Origin: Oppiella nova
Lineage: Eukaryota; Arthropoda; Arachnida; Sarcoptiformes; Oppiidae
DNA: 20,888 nucleotides
Assembly (NCBI GenBank): GCA_905397405.1
Contig: CAJPVJ010000741.1
Span: 1-20,888 of the forward strand
Reading direction: 5' to 3'
Numbering within the stretch: the stretch's first letter is position 1; each line of letters begins with the position of its first letter. The translations under genes were made by a program, and so were the position numbers. Shown here piece after piece: positions 11,063 through 19,281 of the stretch. The notes under the pieces were generated by a model that worked only from the letters and a program-made list of their open reading frames with translations, searched no databases and was not told the origin of the DNA.

Positions 11063-11836
11063 TTATATCTTTTTGAAAATGAGGACAGAAATCATAAGTA
11101 ACAATTCTGTGAGGGCTGGCATTGCACTGAACAATGCAAATATCCACCAAAATAAGCCACAGTCCCAGACATCAGTTATGAAATAGCAGAGACATACACA
11201 TGCCATTCCATGGGCTAATAATGCTGTAATCATACATTTGATAAGTCTAATTTTTGATTTGATAATTCTATCATACATTAAATTTGTCTCAATTATATAC
11301 AGTATCTAACAAATGACTACTTACAAAATAATGATTGAATTGAACAAAACATTGAAATTCCACTTAAAAATCCAATAAATTCTACAAATAGTAATACGAG
11401 TGACAAAGAGAATCCTGTGATTAGCCTAGACAAATATCAAAGTAAACTATTAATACCTGGTATGTTCAACTAAGTTAGGTCCAATATTAATACTGTATAT
11501 GCTATAGAATATTGTATAAAAATTATATTACTCGATATTCTTGGTGTTGTATTGAGTGGTGCTAAATCCCATGGAATCCCATGGAATACAAGCTCTTACG
11601 CTATCGTCCTATAAATAAAAAGTCATTATTTTAATCATGTCTTATATTATGTCTAAAATAATCTAAGAATCTGCACATTGTTTGTATAGAATATTCTGTA
11701 GTCATCAATGAATACTGTATATTGAATATAGCAATGACTGCAATGGACTCACTCTATCCCATAAGAGAAGTATGAGAATAACGAGATGTCCTATCATTAT
11801 AATGAATCGCACGGGTATTAAACGGGTGGACGGCAT
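11063..11836 (-). CDS. TMEM107: Transmembrane protein 107 (copy 1)
   Basis: Four-pass protein of the ciliary transition zone (MKS module), needed for ciliogenesis. Exons on the minus strand are 11836-11753, 11608-11532, 11425-11325 and 11223-11063. They join in phase to 140 residues, the human length. Recognisable pieces are LIPVRFIIMIGHLVILILLL (first helix) followed by WDRDDSVRACIPWD, then LFVEFIGFLSGISMFCSIQS, and LLAHGMACVCL through DVWDCGLFWWIFALFSAMPA to TELLLMISVLIFKK. The last acceptor is ttacag before CATTATTAG; starting instead at the upstream MYDRII frame would be wrong, since that is intron. The loop between helices 1 and 2 differs from copy 2 through independent small duplications. 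It is divergent to RPN2 with 756 bp between starts. Confidence 0.92.
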
Positions 11837-12592
11837 CGTTGTCTCGCAATTGAAAACTTATATATTTATTTCAAATCATTGGATGTGTTGTGAAGTCTCG
11901 TCTCAATATCATAGCAACGCTTCTTAAAAGTGGCGCTTCAGTCACCACACAATATATTACAGTAAATATGACTGTAGAATCTGTAGTACAGATTCTGTAC
12001 TGTATTGTAGATATTATATTGTGCATACAGACAGGTGTAAATTTACATAGAAACTTTCTATTCATATTAGAAAGGCAATACTGTATGTATTATAAGCACA
12101 TCTCAATGCTTGCACTGCAACTTTAGGCGGAAGGACACATATTTGAATACTTCAAATAAACAAGAACACTTAAACCGTGGATGGTACATAATTTTATTTT
12201 TTATTAATATTAACAAATTAATTAAATGTAAAATCATTAAAATGACAACAAGTTCATTTATTTGCTTGTTTTGGTTTAATGTGAGGGGTGTGAAGTAATA
12301 GAGGGACGCCCTCCCAGTCAATGAATGCCTATTGTGTTGTTAGAAACCTATAGCAGAGTAGAGCCGGTGTTGTCGTTGAGTACAACTCATACCTCATTGC
12401 AGTCATTGCATACACTTTGGGTTATAAGTGTTGTATTCATTGAATTGATCTCATCTGCAGAACACGTGTCCATTCAGTGACTTCATGTCCGCAGCAATAC
12501 ATTCATCTCATACCAGATGTGAGACAATCACTTCACCTGATCCATGCAATTTGCAAACCATAATCTAATCATTGATTACCATTTCAGAGACA
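11837..12592. promoter_or_regulatory. Divergent promoter region of TMEM107 and RPN2 (copy 1)
   Basis: Holds a 10-bp perfect palindrome around one base (agaatctgta-g-tacagattct, 11976-11996) that is absent from copy 2. It also has a hairpin gaggg-acg-ccctc (about 12301-12313) and an E-box in aacacgtgtcc (about 12461-12471). An acceptor-like ccatttcag just before the RPN2 ATG suggests an intron in the RPN2 5' UTR. No coding exon is evident. Confidence 0.5.
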
Positions 12593-13866
12593 ATGCATTT
12601 CATAGAGATAGCGATGGTTTGTGTGGCAATCAGTGGTGTCTTAAGCGCCACTCCAAAGGCGGCTGAGAAGACACCCGTAGAGCAATCGGATCCACCGATA
12701 GTCTTAAGACAAGTTTCTATTGTGAACGCAGAGATCACTGTTGCGGACAGGGATACGAGTGGTACGGGAGCTGTGACTGCGTAAGTGATGATTTGTATTT
12801 CCATAACCTTGACACCGGCCTCACCCACAGGGTTGACACTCCATGCAATACCTGTTCCCAATCAGTCGGTACACCAATAGATTAGAAATATATTGTTTGC
12901 CACAAATGAATGGTTGATAATATGTTGGGTTTAATCTAACACTTGTCTCCCGACAGACTCCAATACCCGACCACTATATCCCATCCATTAGACGCGGATT
13001 CGCAACAAAGAGTTGTCATTAAGTTTCAATTGAAGGACAAACTAAAGGGTGATGTGATGTCCGCTCACCAGACCTTTGTTCAGATGAAGAACATGAAGAC
13101 AAAGCAAGAGATTGTATTCATTGCAGAACCCGATTCAGCACTGAATTACAAATTGGATCTCAATTTGCAAACAAAAGCTAAAGACTTGAATCATATGAAC
13201 GGTTTGTATGAGATATCACTCATCATAGGAGACGCAAGCATTTCAAACCCAATCCTCTGGAAGATCGCATCCATTAATCTCCAGCTCTCCAACCAATTGC
13301 CCGACTCTGAGGAAGTGGTCTCTCCTTTTGTGTCCAAACCTGAGATCAAGCACTTGTTCAGAGAACCAGAGAATCGTCCGGCGCCTGTAGTTTCGATGGC
13401 TTTCTCTATTCTAGTTGTGGTGCCAATAGTCATACTCTTCGGACTCGTAAGTCATTTAGACTCTCATTATTGAAGTATTTGTAGTTTTGTACCAAAGCTT
13501 CGTTGGAGACATTGAAACATAATTTAATAGTTTCTTCCATAGCTTTGGGAAAGTAATGAATGGCTAAAAGATAGTTGATATTTGACTCCATGAGTGCTCA
13601 TACCATAGAGTATTTGCCAGACAATTGTCTTAATAATTCATTTATCATTTCAGTGGTTCAAGATTGGGCTCAACTTTTCAGGCTTTCCATTGGCTTTATC
13701 AGCGCCGGTCTTCCTGTGTCCTGACCGGGAGTATAAGCCTGAGATACAGACGAAAAAGTAGTTTAATTTATACAAAGTTTGCACATTTATGAACTGGCCA
13801 AACCCTCAGTAATGCAAATAACGGCCTGTAAGTGATGAGTCCACACTCTCCAAGAATAGAAAATAA
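12593..13866 (+). CDS. RPN2: Oligosaccharyltransferase delta subunit (ribophorin II/Swp1-like), copy 1
   Basis: Structural subunit of the ER oligosaccharyltransferase for N-glycosylation. Exons 12593-12780, 12957-13446 and 13654-13866 give 296 residues if 13715-13841 is read as its complement. Residues 1-19 (MHFIEIAMVCVAISGVLSA) form a signal peptide. The lumenal domain follows with HQTFVQMKN, EIVFIAEPDSALNYKLDL, LIIGDASISNPILWKIAS and HLFREPENRPAPVVS. Three membrane segments then end near CKYLTGLGVITFIAGHSLL and SKNRK. It is about half the length of vertebrate RPN2 and lacks the large N-terminal region, matching yeast Swp1. As printed, exon 3 runs from SAPVF into an unrelated frame and meets TAG at 13759. 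The complement of the block gives FHTGLALIFGLYV, which is the family sequence. AATAAA signals lie at 13930 and 13969. Confidence 0.85.
13715..13841. other. 127-nt plain-complement block (X) in RPN2 exon 3
   Basis: Every base is the Watson-Crick complement of the base at the same position in 14299-14425, read in the same left-to-right direction with a constant offset of 584. I matched 127 of 127 by eye. It is not an inversion: the reverse complement does not match. The left edge is set by the RPN2 frame (TTC C then ACACAGG gives Phe-His-Thr-Gly). On the right, base 13842 matches neither way and direct identity to the second version begins at 13843. Confidence 0.93.
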
Positions 13867-14170
13867 TTATAAACACTTTCTAAACTTTTTTACTTTTAAG
13901 TTAATTTTAAATTATTTCTTTTATATTGTAATAAAATGACAAAATTGTTATCTATTGGTTAGTTTGTTAATAAAATATAACTCATAACGGGAAATCTATT
14001 GTCATTTATTTTATTTAAATGGTTTATTCGGTAGTCTACGTGTGTTTTATGAGCGGTGGCTATAATAATTGCAAGTGATCTCCCTATGTCTTGTAATAAG
14101 TCATGTTCACATTTGTTGAGTCCAATGTTGAGTCGTGAATGAGTGGTCATTCATCTAATTATAAGACAGT
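13842..14170. repeat. RPN2 stop and 3' UTR, version 1
   Basis: Direct repeat of 14426-14761. It starts within the last codons of RPN2 (ACA CTC TCC AAG AAT AGA AAA TAA) and carries the poly(A) signals and about 260 bp downstream. I count about 12 substitutions, a 10-bp insertion in version 2 and a 3-bp difference at the right end. The first bases differ (c versus t) and so do the last (t versus c), as the two arms of a graph bubble must. Confidence 0.9.
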
Positions 14171-14297
14171 AGTCCACACTAATTGTAAGTTATCAATCAA
14201 TTTGTGTAGTGGTGGCAGTTAACAGTTAAATGCATTGGTTGTGCCACTCATTACAGTATGTGTGAGTGTCAGACAGACAGACAGACAGACAGACAGA
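14171..14297. other. 127-nt plain-complement block (Z)
   Basis: Base-by-base complement, in the same direction, of 14762-14888 (offset 591, 127 of 127 by eye). It includes AGAC x6 facing TCTG x6. The length equals that of block X. One spacer base (14298, a) separates it from 14299. Confidence 0.93.
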
Positions 14298-14298
14298 A

Positions 14299-14450
14299 AC
14301 ACAGGACTGGCCCTCATATTCGGACTCTATGTCTGCTTTTTCATCAAATTAAATATGTTTCAAACGTGTAAATACTTGACCGGTTTGGGAGTCATTACGT
14401 TTATTGCCGGACATTCACTACTCAGTACACTCTCCAAGAATAGAAAATAA
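14299..14450 (+). pseudogene. RPN2: Duplicated RPN2 C-terminal exon fragment (uncomplemented)
   Basis: Encodes the RPN2 tail GLALIFGLYVCFFIKLNMFQ continuing through the last helix to SKNRK and TAA. It lacks an upstream exon of its own: what precedes it is the AGAC microsatellite end of block Z. A splice from a weak donor (CT/GTGTCC at 13716) to gacag/AAAC at 14297 is phase-compatible, but it leaves one residue too many and ignores the complement block. I read this as the second haplotype of the RPN2 exon 3 end, placed in tandem by the assembler, not as a separate gene. Confidence 0.75.
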
Positions 14451-14761
14451 TTATAAACACTTTCTAAACTTTTTTACTTTTAAGTTAACTTTAAATTATT
14501 TCTTATATATTGTAATAAAATGACATAATTGTTATCAATTGGTTAGTTTGTTAATAAAATGAAACTCATCACGGGAAATCTATTGTCATTTATTTTATTT
14601 AAATGCTTTATTCGGTAGTCTACGTGTGTTTTATGAGCGGTGGCTATAATAATTGCAAGTGATCTCCCAATGTCTTGTAATAAGTCATGTTTACAAGTCT
14701 TCACATTTGTTGAGTCCAATGTTGAGTCATGAATGAGTGGTCATTCATCTAATTATAAGAC
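14426..14761. repeat. RPN2 stop and 3' UTR, version 2
   Basis: Diverged direct copy of 13842-14170, with a 10-bp local duplication (aagtcttcac region, about 14694-14703) missing from version 1. Flanked by 127-nt sequences 14299-14425 and 14762-14888, which are the plain complements of the flanks of version 1. Confidence 0.9.
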
Positions 14762-14888
14762 TCAGGTGTGATTAACATTCAATAGTTAGTTAAACACATC
14801 ACCACCGTCAATTGTCAATTTACGTAACCAACACGGTGAGTAATGTCATACACACTCACAGTCTGTCTGTCTGTCTGTCTGTCTGTCT
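14762..14888. other. 127-nt partner of complement block Z
   Basis: Plain complement of 14171-14297. It continues without break into the TSEN54 upstream sequence, so this orientation is probably the native one. It ends in TCTG x6. Confidence 0.9.
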
Positions 14889-14901
14889 CAGACAGACAGA
14901 C

Positions 14902-14940
<39 letters not shown>
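14862..14940. repeat. Compound TCTG / CAGA / GA microsatellite
   Basis: TCTG repeats (14862-14885) followed by CAGA, a GA run (about 14902-14923) and more CAGA. The two outer parts are reverse complements of each other, so the tract could fold into a hairpin with the GA run as loop. It lies about 100 bp upstream of the TSEN54 start. Confidence 0.85.
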
Positions 14941-14941
<1 letters not shown>

Positions 14942-15003
14942 TGATTATACGGCTCGTGCAACACCAATGCATTGACTCATTGCACACTCGAGTCATATGT
15001 TTA

Positions 15004-15013
15004 TCACGTGATG
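15004..15013. promoter_or_regulatory. Palindromic E-box upstream of TSEN54
   Basis: atcacgtgat is a perfect 10-bp palindrome containing TCACGTGA, the kind of site bound by USF/MITF-type bHLH-zip factors. It sits 25 bp before the ATG. CACGTG also occurs upstream of RPN2 and downstream of ELAC2. The regulatory role is inferred. Confidence 0.35.
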
Positions 15014-15038
15014 TAAACACAACTCATCGTTTGAGACA

Positions 15039-16169
15039 ATGAGTGAATCATTCAAATCAAGTCTAAGACACAATCAAACACCTGATGACCAATGGATCCA
15101 ATCATTGGATGGTTTGACGCGTTTGATAGACTCGAAGATTGAATGCAAACGTAAGAGTATTAGTGAGGATCGGATCAAATTGAATGGGAGTCGAGGTGTC
15201 TGGAGGTGTGATCTCAAACTGGTCGAAGTGACACATAATAAGGGCATCAATGGATCCATTGGTTTGACCATTAATTCACTTAAATATCTGAAGCCTTTCG
15301 AAGCCCTTTATCTCATGGAAAGCCAATCAATGGAAGTACTGTTTGATGGCATTCCTCTAAGTATTGAACAATCGTTTCAATTGTTTATTGAGAATGAAAA
15401 TGAAATGGATTTTTATCTGATCTATGGTTTGCTCTCAAGAAGTGGTTATTTCGTGAAAAGGCACGAAGAGTGCGATGAAAGTATACAAAACCAGCAATTG
15501 ATCCCAAATTCAAAGAGACGATTAAGTGATTGTCACTTTCAATGTAATAAACATTTGGCTATAAATGCAAACTCTTATGAATTAAGTGACAAAATATCAA
15601 ACTATAAGTCAATGACTAATATAAGAGGTCTTCACAAGAATTTCTTACCAAAAGCACTGATCTCTCGATTGTCTGCTAAATGCGATCCCAAAGTGATCGA
15701 TGAAACCAAATGTGTGTCCAATGAGTCGATTATCTATGAAATCAAAGACAATGAAAGTGCTGTTGAGTTGGACTCATCGCTCGTACTGTTCAATGGAAAA
15801 GTGAAGCCATTGTGTGATTTGGGATCTATTTTGTCGTCCGACGAGTTGTTTTCATTGATCCAATCATTTGGTCCCAAACACCGACAATATGGAGTCACTT
15901 CTGAGTCTAAGTATAACTTAATTGTCGATGTCTTCAGACAATCAGACAATAAGTTGGAAGAGAATCCATGTTTTCATGTGATTGTGACAAAAGCCGATCA
16001 AACGGTTCCACGAATAGAAGAAGTGATTGATTTGCAGCATAAGTGTCGCTCAAAACGATTACTGTTTGCTGTCATCAACTCCAATGATATCACCTTTTAT
16101 TCGGTCTCTCGTATACATTTGAGTCCAGAGTTTCCTGTTTTATGGCAAAAGTATCTCAAAACCAAATAA
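15039..16169 (+). CDS. TSEN54: tRNA-splicing endonuclease subunit Sen54
   Basis: Structural subunit of the TSEN complex (with TSEN2, TSEN34 and TSEN15) that cuts introns from pre-tRNAs in the nucleus. Intronless, 376 residues; shorter than human because the central linker is short. The N-terminal Sen54 domain (about 70-145) includes GLTINSLKYLKPFEALYLME, IPLSIEQSFQLF and YGLLSRSGYFVKRH, matching the HPEEALYLLE and SIQEAYQLL blocks of the family. A Ser/Asn/Lys-rich linker follows. The C-terminal endonuclease-like fold has LIVDVFRQSDN and RLLFAVINSNDITFYSVSRI, the counterpart of VPLIFALVDHGDISFYSF. No catalytic triad is expected in this subunit. AATAAA at 16177-16182, eight bases past the stop. 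Start at the first ATG after the E-box. Confidence 0.93.
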   Translation: MSESFKSSLRHNQTPDDQWIQSLDGLTRLIDSKIECKRKSISEDRIKLNGSRGVWRCDLKLVEVTHNKGINGSIGLTINSLKYLKPFEALYLMESQSMEVLFDGIPLSIEQSFQLFIENENEMDFYLIYGLLSRSGYFVKRHEECDESIQNQQLIPNSKRRLSDCHFQCNKHLAINANSYELSDKISNYKSMTNIRGLHKNFLPKALISRLSAKCDPKVIDETKCVSNESIIYEIKDNESAVELDSSLVLFNGKVKPLCDLGSILSSDELFSLIQSFGPKHRQYGVTSESKYNLIVDVFRQSDNKLEENPCFHVIVTKADQTVPRIEEVIDLQHKCRSKRLLFAVINSNDITFYSVSRIHLSPEFPVLWQKYLKTK

Positions 16170-16454
16170 CTATTGCAATAAATCTTTAAAACATTTGAAA
16201 ACATTCTTAAATTATTATATTTTGCAATTTTATTCTAATATTGTTATTACAATTTATTTTAAAAATAAATCAATCAAATATACAAAAATAGTGTTATGAT
16301 TATTATCATTAAAATCGCATTTTACTATGATATACAGTATGCTTGTTCAAATTAGTTGAATCCATAGGACTAGTCAATATTCTAGTCACCTTTTCACCAA
16401 CATTAGGCTATTAAAACTGACATTTTGCACTATCTCTAATGGGAAAATACAATT
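16170..16454. other. Short convergent spacer
   Basis: 285 bp between the 3' ends of TSEN54 and the minus-strand gene. AT-rich; contains the TSEN54 poly(A) signal and nothing else I can name. Confidence 0.6.
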
Positions 16455-17447
16455 TTATTGATAATAATAGTTCTGTATAGAGTTTGTCTCATAATTATTA
16501 TGATTAGCATTAAAGTGATTATTATAAGAATAGTTTTGATTGCATTGATGTGAATCATACATTGTATAATGCAATGACATTCCTGTCTGACGACACTTTT
16601 CAATGTAATTATTTTCATTCATATGAAACTGATTTTGTGGTTCAAAATTTGATGAATTGTTGTATTGGTTTTGCTGATTGCAATACATTTGTTGGCAATA
16701 ACTGTCTGGATGTTCATTCAAAACACTTCTTCCAGTGAAATGTGTTTCACTTTTAAAGTTATGTTCAAACGATGGCATAACAGACATATCCATACTTTGA
16801 GTTTGAATTTCTTGTTCCTTATTTGCATTTGTGGTTAAAATAGCATTACTTGTGACATAATTATCAATAAAAAGTTGCGAGAGTGGACCCAACCCTATGT
16901 CCGGATTGGATCGTCCACTGCAACCCCACTTTCCATACTTTGATTTGATACTCATTTTACAATTGTCTCGATAACAGTTGGCTGTGGCAGCGGAACAAGT
17001 CAAGAGATCCATATTTATTGCTTCATTCTCGGTGGCAATCATCTCATCCCTCACTCCGGGGTCTATTTGCTCGAAATCACAAAATTTAGGCAATAATTGT
17101 GGTAAAAGTTGACAAAAATGGTTCAAATGATTGGACTCAGAATCATGAGTTATGGGAATAGTTTGCAGAATCATATGATCCATATTCTCTTCAGTGTCAT
17201 CGTCTGTATCCTCGCTCTCATCTGATTCCCAATCACTGGATACATCTTTTGTGGTATTATTATTATTATTATTATTGGTATTATTATCTGTAAGTAATTG
17301 ATCACAAAAATTAAGACAAAATCCCACTTCTTCTTCATTATAATTATTGTAATTAAAAGAAGTAAAAAACGATTCGTTGTTTTGTTTAACGGATTCTTCA
17401 TTATTAAAAGTAGGATTGAATAGCATTTCACAGAAATTCTTATCCAT
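16455..17447 (-). CDS. Unrecognised Asn-rich acidic protein
   Basis: Intronless frame of 330 residues from a clean ATG (gcaaaATGGATAAG). Residues about 52-65 are a run of Asn/Thr. Residues about 69-87 form an acidic Ser/Asp/Glu patch (SSDWESDESEDTDDDTEE) with possible CK2 sites. The stretch about 108-200 is the least repetitive and probably the conserved core: HFCQLLPQLLPKFCDFEQID, then several Cys, then YGKWGCSGRSNPDIGLGPLS and QLFIDNYV. The C-terminal third is rich in Asn, Gln, Tyr, His and Met, ending NYYYQ, and looks disordered. No signal peptide or membrane segment. The stop TAA overlaps an AATAAA. The layout would suit a nuclear regulatory protein, but I recognise no family and assign no function. 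Confidence 0.7.
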   Translation of the reverse strand: MDKNFCEMLFNPTFNNEESVKQNNESFFTSFNYNNYNEEEVGFCLNFCDQLLTDNNTNNNNNNNTTKDVSSDWESDESEDTDDDTEENMDHMILQTIPITHDSESNHLNHFCQLLPQLLPKFCDFEQIDPGVRDEMIATENEAINMDLLTCSAATANCYRDNCKMSIKSKYGKWGCSGRSNPDIGLGPLSQLFIDNYVTSNAILTTNANKEQEIQTQSMDMSVMPSFEHNFKSETHFTGRSVLNEHPDSYCQQMYCNQQNQYNNSSNFEPQNQFHMNENNYIEKCRQTGMSLHYTMYDSHQCNQNYSYNNHFNANHNNYETNSIQNYYYQ

Positions 17448-18433
17448 TTTGCTTAAGAAATACTTTCTATTAATTAATTGTCGACTGCATTATAATTAAA
17501 ATGGTCTGTAATTGAGATCAATGTTTGTTAGACTACTTTATTATCGAAAGAGTTTACACAACATTGGATTTAATGCTAATACAGGGAATTATGTTTTATC
17601 TAAAACAATGTTTTATCACAAACTTACTCCAACAGCAAATAATTGTCTAATATTTAGTTATATTAATATTAACTTTAAGTTTTGTTTTGTCGAATAAACA
17701 CCAGATAATTGTAGATAACATTCAATACAATACAAGTGAATAAATATAATATAAGTATGACATTCAATAGATTAGTGTTTGCGATAAGAATTGAGTGTTT
17801 TATATCTTGACATCAAAAGTCTCTGTCATAATGTGTGAAATCATATCTCGTATATACACCACAGTTGACGCCAACGCCATCGAAGTCTTATGAAAACTGC
17901 ATCCGTTTTGTAAACTTCTTTCCCTTCGTTTCTGGCGTTTCTCATCTGAACCCTTCAAATAGCAGCCAAATCTGTGCTGACTGTCGAGTATCCTCATCAG
18001 CCAATTCTTATTACCAGTAAATTCTTGACATCCAATTATACCACAAAAGGCAACTATATATTCAAAATATAAGGAGTAGACTTTATTTTAGTAATAAATA
18101 CAGGTATTTGCCCAAAGATTATCGTATTATTTCAAAGATACTAGCTAATACTCTAATGAATGCATTATTTGACTCATACAGTTATTTGAATTATTGCTTA
18201 ATAAGAGTAATAAGAATTAGAATATAATTATCGTTTTAATTATTAAAATAAAGTATAATTATTTCTTTGTATAAGATTTTACTATTTATATTTTGATATT
18301 TCTGCCATATTTCTAAACTATATTTTATTTTTGCTTTATTTTGTTAATTAAAGCTAACACAATTCTCAAGGCTTATTAAACATAATGAACCTACTACCGG
18401 TATTAAAATATGATACAATCTTTTGAAAAATAA
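17448..18433. other. Intergenic region upstream of the Asn-rich gene
   Basis: Nearly 1 kb, mostly AT-rich. A less AT-rich stretch at about 17800-18020 is open on the minus strand for 65 codons (17997-17800; contains KGSDEKRQKRRERSLQNG). It has no homologue I recognise and no clear splice partner, so I do not call it a gene. The rest shows nothing. Confidence 0.45.
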
Positions 18434-18501
18434 CCTTGTTAAAAGGTTGAGATGCAATTGGATATTGTTTGACTGTATATGACTGGAAAGTATGACATAA
18501 A

Positions 18502-19281
18502 TTATATCTTTTTGAAAATGAGGACAGAAATCATAAGTAACAATTCTGTGAGGGCTGGCAGTGCACTGAACAATGCAAATATCCACCAAAATAAGCCACA
18601 GTCCCAGACATCAGTTATGAAATAGCAGAGACATACACATGCCATTCCATGGGCTAATAATGCTGTAATCATACATTTGATAAGTGTCATTTTTGATTTT
18701 ATAATTCTATCATACATTAAATTTGTCTCAATTATATACAGTATCTAACAAATGACTACTTACAAAATAACGATTGAATTGAATAAAACATTGAAATTCC
18801 ACTTAAAAATCCAATAAATTCTACAAATAGTAATACGAGCGACAAAGAGAATCCTGTGATTAACCTAGACAAATATCAAAGTAAACTATTAATACCTGGT
18901 ATGTTAAACTAAGTTAGGTCCAATATGAATACTGTATATGCTATAGAATATTGTATAAAAATTATATTACTCGATATTCTTGGTGTTGTATTGAGTGGTG
19001 TCGTATTGAGTGGTGCTATAATCCCATGGAATACAAGCTCTTACGCTATCGTCCTATAAATAAAAAGTCATTATTTTAATCATGTCTTATATTATGTCTA
19101 AAATAATCTAAGAATCTGCACATTGTTTGTATAGAATATTCTGTAGTCATCAATGAATACTGTATATTGAATATAGCAATGACTGCAATGGACTCACTCT
19201 ATCCCATAAGAGAAGTATGAGAATAACGAGATGTCCTATCATTATAATGAATCGCACGGGTATTAAACGGGTGGACGGCAT
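18502..19281 (-). CDS. TMEM107: Transmembrane protein 107 (copy 2)
   Basis: Exons 19281-19198, 19053-18971, 18864-18764 and 18662-18502 keep all splice sites and phases and give 142 residues. The loop after helix 1 reads IPWDYSTTQYDTTQYNTKNI against IPWDSMGFSTTQYNTKNI in copy 1. The two extra residues come from a 15-bp in-frame duplication here, set against a different change in copy 1. The last helices are nearly identical (SALPALTELL against SAMPALTELL). Both copies look functional: either two alleles or a recent tandem duplicate. Confidence 0.88.

Larger units (their letters stand above)
10995..13302. repeat. First copy of the TMEM107-RPN2 duplicated segment
   Basis: Aligns in direct orientation with 18434-20888 at an offset of 7439, rising to 7440 and then to about 7588 after the extra 148 bases at the second N. 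Divergence is a few percent with small indels. It starts about 70 bp past the TMEM107 stop; the right end is unknown because the second copy is cut by the window. It covers all of TMEM107, the divergent promoter and RPN2 into its second exon. Confidence 0.93.

Noticed and set aside
11063-11278. A 71-residue TMEM107-like small protein starting MYDRII
   Set aside because: Its first part is intron. The acceptor at 11224-11225 joins in phase to an upstream exon and gives the full 140-residue TMEM107.
12103-12321. Small open frames on both strands in the TMEM107/RPN2 promoter
   Set aside because: Low-complexity AT-rich translation, different between the two copies at start and end, with no recognisable motif.
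13716-14296. An intron in RPN2 from donor CT/GTGTCC to acceptor gacag/AAAC joining SAPVF to the tail
   Set aside because: It is phase-compatible but gives one residue too many (FLNTG instead of FHTG) and uses a weak donor. It leaves the exact complement relation unexplained. The continuous exon after complementing fits better.
14812-15042. Open frame through the TCTG/CAGA microsatellite upstream of TSEN54
   Set aside because: Mostly simple repeat read as Ser/Val/Cys and Arg/Glu/Thr/Asp; no homology and it overlaps a repeat junction.
17800-17997. 65-codon minus-strand frame and a C/D-box-like word (ctgatgag) nearby
   Set aside because: No homologue, no splice partner, and no paired C/D boxes with a terminal stem that I could find.
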